From Acidovorax sp. sic0104 (GTDB lineage Bacteria; Pseudomonadota; Gammaproteobacteria; Burkholderiales; Burkholderiaceae_C): a stretch of 64,000 bases of DNA. Both the position numbers and the translations under genes were made by a program. Shown one piece after another: positions 22,995 through 32,292 of the stretch. Positions within the stretch are counted from its first letter, which is position 1, and every line of letters begins with the position of its first letter. The stretch lies in NCBI RefSeq assembly GCF_019219095.1, contig NZ_JAHUWH010000011.1:110716-174715 (forward strand), in the 5' to 3' direction. The notes beneath the pieces are model-generated. The model did no database searches, was not told the DNA's origin, and saw nothing but the letters and a program-made list of their open reading frames with translations.

Positions 22995-25900
22995 ATGCCC
23001 AGATCCTCCAGCACCCAGTCTGCCGCCCGTTTTGCCATTCCTCGCACGCTCATGGCGGGCTTCGTCGTGGCGGCTCTGGCCACACTGGTCATCGCCCTCG
23101 TCAACTTCCGCGCCTCCGAAACGCGCGGCGACGCCGTGGCGGCCATGGACCGCACGACGCTGGCCATGCGCCAGCTGAACCTCTTCAACTCGGCGCTCAA
23201 GGATGCCGAAACCGGTCAGCGCGGCTTTCTGCTCACAGGCGAAGCGGCCTACCTTCAGCCCTATCAGTTGGCGTTGACGACGCTGGAGCGGCAGATGACG
23301 GCGCTCAAGGCCAGCAGCGCCGGCGAAGCCATCCACCTGCGCCTGATCACGCAGATCGATGACCTCTCGCGCCAAAAGCTGCGCGAACTGAACGACACCA
23401 TCGATCTGTACAAGGCCGGCAACAGGGAGGCCGCCATGGCGGTGGTGCGCACCGACGCGGGCAAGAACCTGATGGACCGCGTGCGGGATTTGTCGTCCGA
23501 CCTCTTCACACTGCAGAGCCAGCAACTGGAAACCCGCCGCCAGGCCTGGGTGGACGCGGCCACCATGTCGGCCTACTACTCATGGGGCGGCTCGCTGCTG
23601 TTGCTGGGGCTGATCTGTGCGTCGGCCGCGATGACCTCGCGGGAGTACCGATCCAAGTCCCGGCAATCGTGGGTATCCGCCGGCCTCACCGGTCTGGGCC
23701 AGCGCCTGCAGGGCGACCACCGGCTCGAAGACATCGGCCGGCTCGCGCTCGAATACCTGGCCGGTTACCTCAAGGCCAACGTGGGCGCGGGCTACGTGGC
23801 CGAGCAAGGCGGCGGCTTCTCGCTGTTCGGCGGCTATGCGCTGCCGCGCGAGCGGCTCACGCAGACCCTGCTGGCTGACGAGGGTCTGGTGGGCGAGGCC
23901 GCTCGCACGCGCACGCTGCTGCATGTGCGCGACGTCCCATCCACCCACCTGCTGGTGTCGTCCAGCACCGGCCAGTCGAGCCCGGCGGAGTTGCTGGTGG
24001 CCCCGGCGGTCGAAAACGGCAAGGTGTATGCCGTGATCGAACTGGGCTTCTACCGTGCGCTGGATGACGCCGAGCGCAGCCTCATGGAGCGTGCCTCGGA
24101 AATGCTGGCGATCGCCATCCGCTCCGGTGCCGACCGCACCCGCCTGGAAGCGCTGCTCGAAGAAACCCAGCGCCAGTCCGAGGAACTGCAGACGCAGCAG
24201 GAAGAGCTGCGCGTGAACAACGAAGAGCTGGAGCAACAAAGCCGCATCCTGCAGGAATCGCAGGCGCAAATGGAGGTGCAGCAGACCGAGCTGGAGCAGA
24301 CCAACGCCCACCTCGAAGAACAGACCCAGCAGCTCGAATACCAGCGCGAGCAGCTGCTGCGCGCCCAGGGCGCGCTGACCGACAAGGCCCGCGAGCTGGA
24401 AACGGCCAGCCAGTACAAGAGCGAGTTCCTGGCCAACATGAGCCACGAGCTGCGCACTCCGCTGAACTCCACGCTGATCCTTGCCAAGCTCCTGGCCGAC
24501 AACAAGCCCGGCAACCTCTCCGGCGACCAGGTGAAGTACGCACAGACGATCTACTCGGCGGGAAACGACCTGCTGGCGCTGATCAACGACATCCTGGACC
24601 TGGCGAAGATCGAAGCCGGGCAGGCCACCGTGTCGGTCGAGCCGGTGCACGTGGGCAAGGCCGTGCAGGCCCTGGTGGAGCCGCTGCGCCTGCTGGCCCA
24701 GGAAAAGGGCCTCGCGCTGTCGGCCAGCGTGGCCCCCGACGTGCCCACCATGGAAACCGACCCGTTGCGCCTGGGCCAGGTACTCAAGAACCTGCTGTCC
24801 AACGCGCTCAAGTTCACCGAGAAGGGCTCGATCACGCTGCAGGTGTCGCGCGGGGCGGGCGACACCGTCGCCTTCGCCGTGCGGGACACTGGCATCGGCA
24901 TCCCCGCGCACCAGCAGGAACTGATCTTCGAAGCCTTCCGCCAGGCCGATGGCAGCACGCACCGCAAGTACGGCGGCACCGGCCTGGGCCTGTCGATCTC
25001 ACGCGACCTGGCGCAACTGCTCGGCGGCGCGATCACGGTGCAGAGCACGCCCGGCGAAGGCAGCGTTTTCACGCTCACGCTGCCTGCACGGCTCGCGGCG
25101 CTGCAGGGGCAGCCCGTGGCCACGGCGACGGCCTCGTACTCGCAGCAGCCCGCCCTGGCTGCGCCGGCTGCAGCCCTGGCGCCCGGACATGCACAGGCCG
25201 GATCCGCACTGCCCCCCCTGGACGCAACAGGTGGCGCGGACACCCATGGTGCGGCGCCTCCTGCCCCGGTGCGTGCCGGCGCGCGCAGCATCCTGGTGGT
25301 GGAGGATGACGAGCGCTTCGCCCAGATCCTGAGCGACCTGGCCCGCGAGATGGACTTCGAAAGCCACATGGCGCACAACGCTGCCGACGGGCTGGCAATG
25401 GCTGCGCGGCTCTTGCCCAGCGCCATCGTGCTGGACGTGAACCTGCCCGACTTCTCCGGCCTGGGCGTGCTCGACCAACTCAAGCGCAACCCCGTCACGC
25501 GCCACATTCCCGTGCACGTGGTGTCCGTGGCCGACTACTCGCAGGAGGCCATGGGCCGCGGTGCCGTCGGTTATGCGCTCAAGCCGGTCAAGCGTGACGA
25601 ACTCGTGCAGGCGCTGCACCGGCTGGAAGCCAAGTTCACGCAGAACCTGCGCCGGGTGCTGGTGGTGGAGGACGACGAGCGCCAGCGCGAAAGCGTGCGC
25701 CACCTGCTCAGCCGCGATGACGTGGAGATCGTCTGCGCCGGCACCGCCAGCGTGGCACTCGACCATCTGCGCGGCTCCACGTTCGACTGCATGGTGATGG
25801 ACCTGAACCTGCCCGACCTCACCGGCTTCGAGCTGCTCGAGCAGATGACCGAGCAGGACGGCGTGTCCTTCCCGCCCGTGATCGTCTACACCGGCCGCGC

Positions 25901-26465
25901 ACTCTCGCGCGACGAAGAGCAGCAACTGCGGCGCTTCTCCAAATCCATCATCGTCAAGGACGCTCGCTCGCCCGAGCGGCTGCTCGACGAAGTCACGCTG
26001 TTCCTGCACCAGGTCGAGTCCGAGCTCTCCGCAGAGCACCGCCAGATGCTGCAGGCCGCGCGCAGCCGCGAGACGGCTCTGGAAGGCCGCAACGTGCTGG
26101 TGGTGGAAGACGATGTGCGCAACGTGTTCGCGCTTTCCAGCATCCTGGAGCCCACCGGCATCAAGCTGCAGATCGCGCGCAACGGGCGCGAGGCGCTGGA
26201 AGCCCTGGAGCGTGCCGACGCCAACGGCCCTGCGGTGGACCTGGTGCTGATGGACATCATGATGCCCGAGATGGACGGTTACACCGCGATGCGCGAGATC
26301 CGCACGCGCCCCGCATGGCGCCGACTGCCCATCATCGCGCTCACGGCCAAGGCCATGAAGGACGACCAGGAGAAATGCCTGGCCGCCGGTGCCAACGACT
26401 ACATCGCCAAGCCGCTCGACGTGGAAAAGCTCCTGTCGCTGGTGCGCGTCTGGATGCCCAAGTAG
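22995..26465 (+). CDS. Hybrid sensor histidine kinase CHASE3-GAF-HisKA-HATPase with three receivers
   Basis: 1156 aa from ATG 22995. Order: membrane helix (about 17-37), CHASE3 periplasmic sensor with DAETGQRGFLLTGEAAYL (about 70-87), second helix (about 193-213), GAF (about 225-375), a long Glu/Gln coiled coil (about 386-471), HisKA with phospho-His H484 in NMSHELRTP, HATPase with the N box near 596 and the GTGLGLSIS G box, then three receivers beginning near 765, 888 and 1032 with acceptor Asp in VLDVNLPDF, VMDLNLPDL and LMDIMMPEM. The sensed signal is unknown. It leads an operon with cheR-like, cheB-like and receiver-kinase genes, pointing to a phosphorelay and not to classical chemotaxis. 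Confidence 0.93.
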   Translation: MPRSSSTQSAARFAIPRTLMAGFVVAALATLVIALVNFRASETRGDAVAAMDRTTLAMRQLNLFNSALKDAETGQRGFLLTGEAAYLQPYQLALTTLERQMTALKASSAGEAIHLRLITQIDDLSRQKLRELNDTIDLYKAGNREAAMAVVRTDAGKNLMDRVRDLSSDLFTLQSQQLETRRQAWVDAATMSAYYSWGGSLLLLGLICASAAMTSREYRSKSRQSWVSAGLTGLGQRLQGDHRLEDIGRLALEYLAGYLKANVGAGYVAEQGGGFSLFGGYALPRERLTQTLLADEGLVGEAARTRTLLHVRDVPSTHLLVSSSTGQSSPAELLVAPAVENGKVYAVIELGFYRALDDAERSLMERASEMLAIAIRSGADRTRLEALLEETQRQSEELQTQQEELRVNNEELEQQSRILQESQAQMEVQQTELEQTNAHLEEQTQQLEYQREQLLRAQGALTDKARELETASQYKSEFLANMSHELRTPLNSTLILAKLLADNKPGNLSGDQVKYAQTIYSAGNDLLALINDILDLAKIEAGQATVSVEPVHVGKAVQALVEPLRLLAQEKGLALSASVAPDVPTMETDPLRLGQVLKNLLSNALKFTEKGSITLQVSRGAGDTVAFAVRDTGIGIPAHQQELIFEAFRQADGSTHRKYGGTGLGLSISRDLAQLLGGAITVQSTPGEGSVFTLTLPARLAALQGQPVATATASYSQQPALAAPAAALAPGHAQAGSALPPLDATGGADTHGAAPPAPVRAGARSILVVEDDERFAQILSDLAREMDFESHMAHNAADGLAMAARLLPSAIVLDVNLPDFSGLGVLDQLKRNPVTRHIPVHVVSVADYSQEAMGRGAVGYALKPVKRDELVQALHRLEAKFTQNLRRVLVVEDDERQRESVRHLLSRDDVEIVCAGTASVALDHLRGSTFDCMVMDLNLPDLTGFELLEQMTEQDGVSFPPVIVYTGRALSRDEEQQLRRFSKSIIVKDARSPERLLDEVTLFLHQVESELSAEHRQMLQAARSRETALEGRNVLVVEDDVRNVFALSSILEPTGIKLQIARNGREALEALERADANGPAVDLVLMDIMMPEMDGYTAMREIRTRPAWRRLPIIALTAKAMKDDQEKCLAAGANDYIAKPLDVEKLLSLVRVWMPK

Positions 26466-26493
26466 CACGCCATCAAGCCAGAACGACCGGCCC

Positions 26494-27333
26494 ATGTCCC
26501 ACCCCAAGAGAGTCAAGACCGCAGACATCGAGCAGCATCTGCTGATCGACGCGATCTACCACCGCTACCACTACGACTTCCGGGGCTACTCGCCGGCGTC
26601 GCTCAAGCGCCGGCTGAACACGGCGCTGATCCAGTTCGAGTGCAAGACGCTGTCGCAGTTGCAGGACCGCGTGCTGCACGAGCCAAGCGTGTTCCCCGCG
26701 CTGCTCGAATACCTCACGGTGCAGGTGAGCGACATGTTCCGCGACCCCACGTACTTCCGCGCGCTGCGTGAAGAGGTGGTGCCGCTGCTGCGCACGTATC
26801 CGTCTCTCAAGGTCTGGGTGGCCGGCTGCAGCGCGGGTGAAGAGGTGTATTCACTGGCCATCCTGCTGCAGGAGGAGGGCCTGCTGGAGCGCACCCTGAT
26901 CTACGCCACCGACATCAATCCGCAAGCGCTGCGGCTGGCCGAATCCGGCGTTTTCGACCTGGCGCGCGTGGCCGCCTTCACCGAGAACCACGCCCGCTCC
27001 GGCGCCCGCAGCTCTCTGTCGGACTACTACACGGCACGCTACGGCCGCGTCGTGTTCGACAAGTCGCTGCGCGAACACGTGGTGTTCTCCGACCACAGCC
27101 TGGCCACCGACAGCGTGTTTGCCGAGGTGCACTTGGTATCCTGCCGCAACGTGCTGATCTACTTCGAGCGCGACCTGCAAAACCGCGCGCTCGGGCTCTT
27201 TCGCGAGGCGCTGTGCCACCGGGGCTTTCTGGGCCTGGGCTCCAAGGAATCGCTGCGCTTCTCGGCCGAGGCCTCGGCGTTCGACGACTTCGTGCTCGAA
27301 GACCGCATCTACCGCAAGAAGGCCGGCCTGTGA
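26494..27333 (+). CDS. CheR-type protein-glutamate methyltransferase
   Basis: 279 aa from ATG 26494 (MSHPKRVKTADIEQ). Amino-terminal helical CheR_N domain, then the SAM-binding domain: VWVAGCSAGEEVYSLAILL (about 108-126), ATDINPQALRLAE (about 138-150), SCRNVLIYFERDLQNRAL. It should methylate glutamate side chains of a receptor-like protein using SAM. No chemoreceptor, CheA or CheW is in the operon; the coiled coil of the upstream kinase is a possible substrate (inference). It starts 28 bp after the kinase and overlaps the next gene by 4 bp. Confidence 0.93.
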   Translation: MSHPKRVKTADIEQHLLIDAIYHRYHYDFRGYSPASLKRRLNTALIQFECKTLSQLQDRVLHEPSVFPALLEYLTVQVSDMFRDPTYFRALREEVVPLLRTYPSLKVWVAGCSAGEEVYSLAILLQEEGLLERTLIYATDINPQALRLAESGVFDLARVAAFTENHARSGARSSLSDYYTARYGRVVFDKSLREHVVFSDHSLATDSVFAEVHLVSCRNVLIYFERDLQNRALGLFREALCHRGFLGLGSKESLRFSAEASAFDDFVLEDRIYRKKAGL

Positions 27334-27944
27334 GCGCCGCAACCACCGCTGCGGCGGCCGTCCCCCGCCCCGCCTACGACGCCATCGTGGTGGGCGGCTC
27401 CTCGGGTGGCGTGGAAGCCCTCGTGGCCCTGCTGCCGGCCCTGCCGGCCACGCTGCAGGCCCCCCTGGTCGTGGTGCTGCACCTGCCGCGCGACCGGCGC
27501 AGCCTGCTGGCGGACATCTTCCGCCAGCGCTGCGCCCTGCCATTGCAGGAGGCCGGGGACAAGGACGATCTGCAGCCCGGCACCGTGTACTTCGCGCCGC
27601 CGGACTACCATCTGCTGATCGACGAAGGACCGCGCCTGTCTCTGTCAGTGGACACCCCGGTCCACTTCTCGCGGCCGTCCATCGACGTGCTGTTCGAATC
27701 CGCCGCCGACCTGTACGGCCCGCGCCTCGTGGGCATCCTCTTGTCCGGCGCCAACGAAGACGGAGCCAGGGGCATGGAAGCGATTCACGCCGCCGGGGGC
27801 CTGACCATCGTGCAGGACCCGGCCAGCGCCCCCATGCCGGCCATGCCCCTGGCGGCGCTCGCATGCGCCCCCATGGACCATACCCTGCCCCCTGCGGGCA
27901 TAGCGGCCTTGCTTGCACGGCTGCACCAACAACGCTTGCTGTGA
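27330..27944 (+). CDS. CheB-type methylesterase domain protein lacking a receiver domain
   Basis: 204 aa from GTG 27330 (overlap GTGA with the cheR-like stop). Only the methylesterase domain is present. The catalytic triad can be placed: Ser24 in VGGSSGGVEAL, His51 in VVLHLPRD, Asp144 in LLSGANEDGARGME. Ordinary CheB has an amino-terminal receiver that holds the esterase off until phosphorylated; its absence here implies constant activity or control in trans by a receiver from a neighbour. Two bases separate it from the next gene. Confidence 0.92.
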   Translation: MSAATTAAAAVPRPAYDAIVVGGSSGGVEALVALLPALPATLQAPLVVVLHLPRDRRSLLADIFRQRCALPLQEAGDKDDLQPGTVYFAPPDYHLLIDEGPRLSLSVDTPVHFSRPSIDVLFESAADLYGPRLVGILLSGANEDGARGMEAIHAAGGLTIVQDPASAPMPAMPLAALACAPMDHTLPPAGIAALLARLHQQRLL

Positions 27945-27946
27945 CG

Positions 27947-29122
27947 ATGATGTACCCGGACCGCCCGATGACCCCCTTCCCATCGCCACCCCCTCCCACA
28001 ACCCGCATCAAGTGCCTGCTGGTCGATGACGTGCAGGAAAATCTGATCGCGCTGGAAGCCCTGCTGCAGCAGCGCGATGGCATCGAGATCCTGAAGGCCC
28101 AGTCCGGCCCCGAGGCCCTGGAGCTGCTGCTCGACCACTCAGATGTTGCCCTCGCGCTGTTGGATGTGCAGATGCCCGAAATGAACGGGTTCGAATTGGC
28201 CGAGCTGATGCGCGGCAGCGAGCGCACCCGGCACATACCGCTGATCTTCATGACCGCCGGCTCGCGCGAGCAGAACTGGCAGTTCCGTGGCTACGAAAGC
28301 GGTGCAGTGGACTTCCTGTACAAGCCGATCGACCCGCATATGCTCGCCACCAAGGCCCAGGTGTTCTTCGAGCTGCACCGGCGCAAGCAGGCTCTGGCCC
28401 ATGAACTGCACGAGCGCACCGAGGCGCTGCGCATCAACGAGATGTTCATGGCCGTGCTGAGCCACGACCTGCGCACGCCCCTGATGTCGATCACGGCGGC
28501 GGCCAGCCTGCTCAAGCGCCAGCCTGAGGTCGACAAGATCGAGGCCATGGCCGACCGCGTGCTCAGCAGCAGCCAGCGCATGGCCGGCATGATCGAGGAC
28601 CTGCTGGACATCACGCGCATCCGGCAGGCGGGTGGGCTGGCGCTGCAGCCTGGCCCCGCCGACATGCAGGCGGTTGTGACGCGCATCCTTGACGAGATAC
28701 AGACCGGACACCCCGAGCGCCGCATCGAATCCACGCTGCAGGGCGACCTGGCCGGCACCTGGGACGCAGAGCGCCTGTGCCAGGTGGTAACCAACCTCGT
28801 CGGCAACGCCGTGCACCACGGTGACCAGGACAGGCCCGTGCAGGTCCTGCTGGACGGCCGCAGCTCCGAGACCCTGGTGCTGGAGGTGGCCAACGGCGGC
28901 ACCATCGCGCCGGATCTGCTGCCCCACCTGTTCGACCCTTTCCGCGGGCGCGAACGCTCCGCGGGCCGGCAGCAGGGACTGGGCTTGGGCCTTTTCATCG
29001 CCCAGCAGATCGTGCGGGCGCATGGGGGGTGCATTGAGGTGACGTCAAAGGACGGCATCACGCGCTTTCGGGTGGAACTGCCCCGCGTGTCGCCTTGCCC
29101 CCTGGCCGAAAAGCGCGGCTAG
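27947..29122 (+). CDS. Response regulator-histidine kinase hybrid
   Basis: 391 aa from ATG 27947 (a second ATG directly follows, a third at 27968). Amino-terminal receiver (about 20-145) with acceptor Asp73 in LLDVQMPEM and the KPID loop, short coiled linker, HisKA with H173 in VLSHDLRTPLM, and HATPase with VTNLVGNAVHHG and a GLGLGLFIA G box. No membrane segment, so cytoplasmic. It could pass phosphate from the upstream hybrid kinase to another target. Translationally close to the cheB-like gene. Confidence 0.93.
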   Translation: MMYPDRPMTPFPSPPPPTTRIKCLLVDDVQENLIALEALLQQRDGIEILKAQSGPEALELLLDHSDVALALLDVQMPEMNGFELAELMRGSERTRHIPLIFMTAGSREQNWQFRGYESGAVDFLYKPIDPHMLATKAQVFFELHRRKQALAHELHERTEALRINEMFMAVLSHDLRTPLMSITAAASLLKRQPEVDKIEAMADRVLSSSQRMAGMIEDLLDITRIRQAGGLALQPGPADMQAVVTRILDEIQTGHPERRIESTLQGDLAGTWDAERLCQVVTNLVGNAVHHGDQDRPVQVLLDGRSSETLVLEVANGGTIAPDLLPHLFDPFRGRERSAGRQQGLGLGLFIAQQIVRAHGGCIEVTSKDGITRFRVELPRVSPCPLAEKRG

Positions 29123-29231
29123 ATCGCTTCCTGTGCCTCGGGGCGCCCCTGGGCGGGCCAGGGCCGACTGGTGTGGGTGCCTGCGCGGTGCGACAGGACT
29201 GGCCAGCGGTGAAGGTGCAGAAAAGCCGCGC

Positions 29232-29600
29232 TCAGACGGCAGTGCCGTGGACGGCGGCACGGATCGAGCCGAGCAGGCTCTCCAGATCCTCCAGCTCGAA
29301 AGGCTTGAGCAGCGTGCGCACGTTCGGCCCCCAGGCCGAGGCGTAGTCGCCCAGCTCATAGCCCGTGCACAACACCACCCAGCGCTGCGGATCCTCGGCC
29401 AGGACCTTCTTGGCCAGGTCCGTGCCCGACATGCCGGGCAGGCTGACGTCCGAGACGAGCAGATCGAAGGGGTCTGCGGCATCCAGGAGCAAGGCTTCCT
29501 CGGCCGTGGCGCAGGATGTCACCGTCTGGCCGTCGCCTTCCATCAGCATGCCGATGGTCTCGCGCAACTCGGGGTTGTCTTCAACGTACAGGATTCGCAT
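29232..29600 (-). CDS. Stand-alone CheY-like receiver
   Basis: 122 aa, one receiver domain and nothing else. Acid pocket E7/D8 (YVEDNPELR), acceptor Asp51 in VSDVSLPGMSG, Lys99 in LLKPFELEDLE. Without an output domain it would act as a phosphate shuttle or by protein binding. It is convergent with the receiver-kinase and so lies outside the operon, but the proximity suggests it belongs to the same relay. Confidence 0.9.
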   Translation of the reverse strand: MRILYVEDNPELRETIGMLMEGDGQTVTSCATAEEALLLDAADPFDLLVSDVSLPGMSGTDLAKKVLAEDPQRWVVLCTGYELGDYASAWGPNVRTLLKPFELEDLESLLGSIRAAVHGTAV

Positions 29601-29739
29601 AGGTCACCGGTGGTTCCAGCCGCCATGCCGCCATCCGCACGGGGCGGAGCCAGCATGACCAAAGGTCGCATCATCCGTACAACTGCTCACACCTCTTGTA
29701 GGACAAAACGCACTTTGCAGACCGCGCCCCCCGCAGTGC

Positions 29740-30255
29740 TCACTCTTCCAGCAGCGAGCGCAGCATCCAGGCGGTTTGCTCGTGCACCGTGAGGCGCTGG
29801 GTCAGCAGGTCGGCCGTGGGCTCGTCGCTGGCCTTGTCGGCCAGGGGGAACAGGCTGCGCGCGGTGCGGGCCACGGCTTCGTGGCCTTCGACCAGGATGC
29901 GCACCATCTCCAGCGCCTTGGGCGGCTGGCTGGGCGCGTCGGGCACGGTGGCCAGCTTGCCGAACTCGGCGTACGAGCCCGGCGCCACATGGCCCAGTGA
30001 GCGGATGCGCTCGGCCACGGGGTCCACCGCGTTCCACAGCTCGGTGTACTGCGCCATGAACATGGTGTGCAGCGTATTGAACATCGGGCCCGTGACGTTC
30101 CAGTGGAAGTTGTGCGTGGTCAGGTACAGCGTGTAGGTGTCCGCCAGCAGGCGCGACAGGCCTTGCGCGATGGCGGCGCGGTCCTTGTCGCTGATGCCGA
30201 TATTGATGCGGGGTGCTGCGGTGGTGAGGGTGGTGGTCTTGGAGGCCTTGGCCAT
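29740..30255 (-). CDS. dps: Dps-family DNA-protecting ferritin
   Basis: 171 aa from ATG 30255 with AAGGAG 7 nt upstream. Ferritin-like four-helix protein: [20 protein letters not shown] and the following Glu/Asp residues give the inter-subunit ferroxidase site. Dodecamers oxidise and store iron and protect DNA from peroxide. oxyR, the peroxide regulator, lies 2 kb upstream on the same strand; OxyR control is plausible but not shown by the sequence. Confidence 0.93.
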   Translation of the reverse strand: MAKASKTTTLTTAAPRINIGISDKDRAAIAQGLSRLLADTYTLYLTTHNFHWNVTGPMFNTLHTMFMAQYTELWNAVDPVAERIRSLGHVAPGSYAEFGKLATVPDAPSQPPKALEMVRILVEGHEAVARTARSLFPLADKASDEPTADLLTQRLTVHEQTAWMLRSLLEE

Positions 30256-30377
30256 GGGGAGCTCCTTCGTTGGGATGGCGGTCAATCGATGGAATCCGCC
30301 GTGCGCAGTGGTCCGGAAGGCTCCGGAGCCGCGGCGCACGGCGGCTGGTGGTCACTGTAGCGCAGGCGCCGCGGCCA

Positions 30378-32117
30378 TCACTGCATCTGGCTCAAATTCC
30401 CGATGCGCACGAGCATCTCGGTGAACATCTGCATGTCCGCGTCCAGGTCCACCACTTCCTTGAACTCCTTGGCATTGTGGGCCGTGTACTTCTTGCCAGG
30501 CATGGCGGGGCCGAAGTTGATGGCGTTGGGCATGAGCTTGGCCGTGGTGCTGCCGGCCGTGGGCACGGGCTTGGCTTCCAGGCCCGTGGTGTCGCCGAAG
30601 GTGTTGAGCAGCGTGGAAAGCCAGGCGCCCTTGGGGTCGCGCGCCATCCAGTTGCCCTGTTGGTGGTCCACCTCCACCGCCACGCCGGCCTGGGCGCCCC
30701 AGGCCTTGATCTTCGCGGTCGTGGCCTGGGAGAGCGCCTCGGGCGTGCTGCCCCGGGGCATGCGCACATTGACCAGCACGTCGACCTTGCCATCCTTCTC
30801 GCGGATGAGGTTGGGCGACATGGTCAGCGGGCCCATGAAGTCGTCGGCATACGCCAGGCCCAGGGTGCGGCCCAGGTAGTCGGTGCCGTACAGGTCGCTG
30901 AGGTAGCGCACGGCCTGTGCGTAGCCGTTGGGGGCCAGCGCGACGCCGGACTCCTTGAGGAACAGCGCCAGGCGCGGCAGCGGGTTCACGCCCTCTTCGG
31001 GGCGCGAGCCGTGGGCCGATGCGCCGGTGACCTTCACCTGCACGGCGGCCCCGTCCTGCGCCACATCGATGCTGAACACCCCACCCTGCGGCTTGTACTT
31101 CTCGATGAACGCCGATTTCGCGGCGTTCAGGCGCGCCGCCACCTCGGCGGTGTTGCCGCCCTGCAGCCGGGCCGTGGCGGTCTGCGGCACGGCGTTGGTG
31201 GACGCGGCGCCGGCCATGGCGGTGATGGCCGTGGCGCCTGCAGCGGCCGGCGTGCCCAGCGCGAAGGATGCGCGCAGCGCGCCGGAACCCTTCTCGGCCA
31301 CCACGGCGGGGTATTTGCTGTCCAGCACGATGTTGTATTCGGGCAGCGCGGTCTTGGCGCGGTAGTACTTCATCGCGTCGCCACCGGTTTCCTCCGTCGT
31401 CTCGATCATGAGGCGGATGGTGCGCGACAGCGGCAGGCCGCTGTCCTTCACGGCCTTCATCGCGTACAGCACGGCAGCGATGGAGCCCTTGTCGTCGATG
31501 GAGCCGCGGCCGTACAGGTTGCCGCCCACGCGCGTGAGCTTGAACGGGTCCAGGCGCGTGCCGTCGTCCAGCACCCATTCGTCGGCCACCACAGGCACCA
31601 CGTCGGCGTGGGTAAGGATGCCGAACTCTTCCGCACCGGTGCCGGGCAATTTCACCTCGAAGATGCGGTTGTCCACGTTACGGTACACCAGCCCGAAGTC
31701 GCGGGCCATGCCTTCGACCAGCGCACCGAAGGCGATGATGTTCTTGTCCTCGTGCGGCGCCACCTTGTCGGCGCGCACCGTGGGAATGGCCACCATCTTC
31801 GCCGTGGCGTCGATCACCGCGGACTGGTTGTGCAGGCGGTTGTACAAGCCCAGCAGGCGGCTGATGTTGACGAGGTCATCGCCCGCCAGCGGCTGCTTGG
31901 CCGCATAGGCCGCGACGCTCGCGCGCAGCAGCGGGTTCTCGCGCGCGGCCTGGGCCAGGAACTCTTTGAAACTGCCTTGCGCCGAGGCGGGCAGCACGGC
32001 CACCAGACGATCCATGTCGGCCTTCTTGAGCGTTCCCGCCGAGGGTGCGTTGGTGGGCATGCTGGTGCACGCGGCCAGGCCCACTGCCAGGCTGGCGGCC
32101 ATCAGAATCTTCTTCAT
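30378..32117 (-). CDS. M20-family metallopeptidase, predicted lipoprotein
   Basis: 579 aa. It begins with a lipoprotein signal (MKKILMAASLAVGLAACTSM, lipobox LAAC with Cys17), so it is probably anchored in an envelope membrane facing the periplasm. M20 zinc site: HADVVPV near residue 169, GRGSIDDKG, then ETTEETGG with the catalytic glutamates. Such enzymes are di- or aminopeptidases; longer members are PepV-like. The substrate is unknown. Lipid anchoring is less usual for M20 enzymes, many of which are cytoplasmic. Confidence 0.88.
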   Translation of the reverse strand: MKKILMAASLAVGLAACTSMPTNAPSAGTLKKADMDRLVAVLPASAQGSFKEFLAQAARENPLLRASVAAYAAKQPLAGDDLVNISRLLGLYNRLHNQSAVIDATAKMVAIPTVRADKVAPHEDKNIIAFGALVEGMARDFGLVYRNVDNRIFEVKLPGTGAEEFGILTHADVVPVVADEWVLDDGTRLDPFKLTRVGGNLYGRGSIDDKGSIAAVLYAMKAVKDSGLPLSRTIRLMIETTEETGGDAMKYYRAKTALPEYNIVLDSKYPAVVAEKGSGALRASFALGTPAAAGATAITAMAGAASTNAVPQTATARLQGGNTAEVAARLNAAKSAFIEKYKPQGGVFSIDVAQDGAAVQVKVTGASAHGSRPEEGVNPLPRLALFLKESGVALAPNGYAQAVRYLSDLYGTDYLGRTLGLAYADDFMGPLTMSPNLIREKDGKVDVLVNVRMPRGSTPEALSQATTAKIKAWGAQAGVAVEVDHQQGNWMARDPKGAWLSTLLNTFGDTTGLEAKPVPTAGSTTAKLMPNAINFGPAMPGKKYTAHNAKEFKEVVDLDADMQMFTEMLVRIGNLSQMQ

Positions 32118-32292
32118 TGCTTGTTTTCCTTGGGTTGTGGAGTGCGCACGGCGCCTGCGGGCCGCCTGTGGCTCGGCCTACGGTCCAGGCGGCATGTTGT
32201 GGCCACCTGTGGCGTGCCTGAAAACACTGCAACGCCATGCGGGGCGAGAGTGTAGCCCTTGCCACCCTGCTCCTGCAGGGTCGGCGCCCTGG

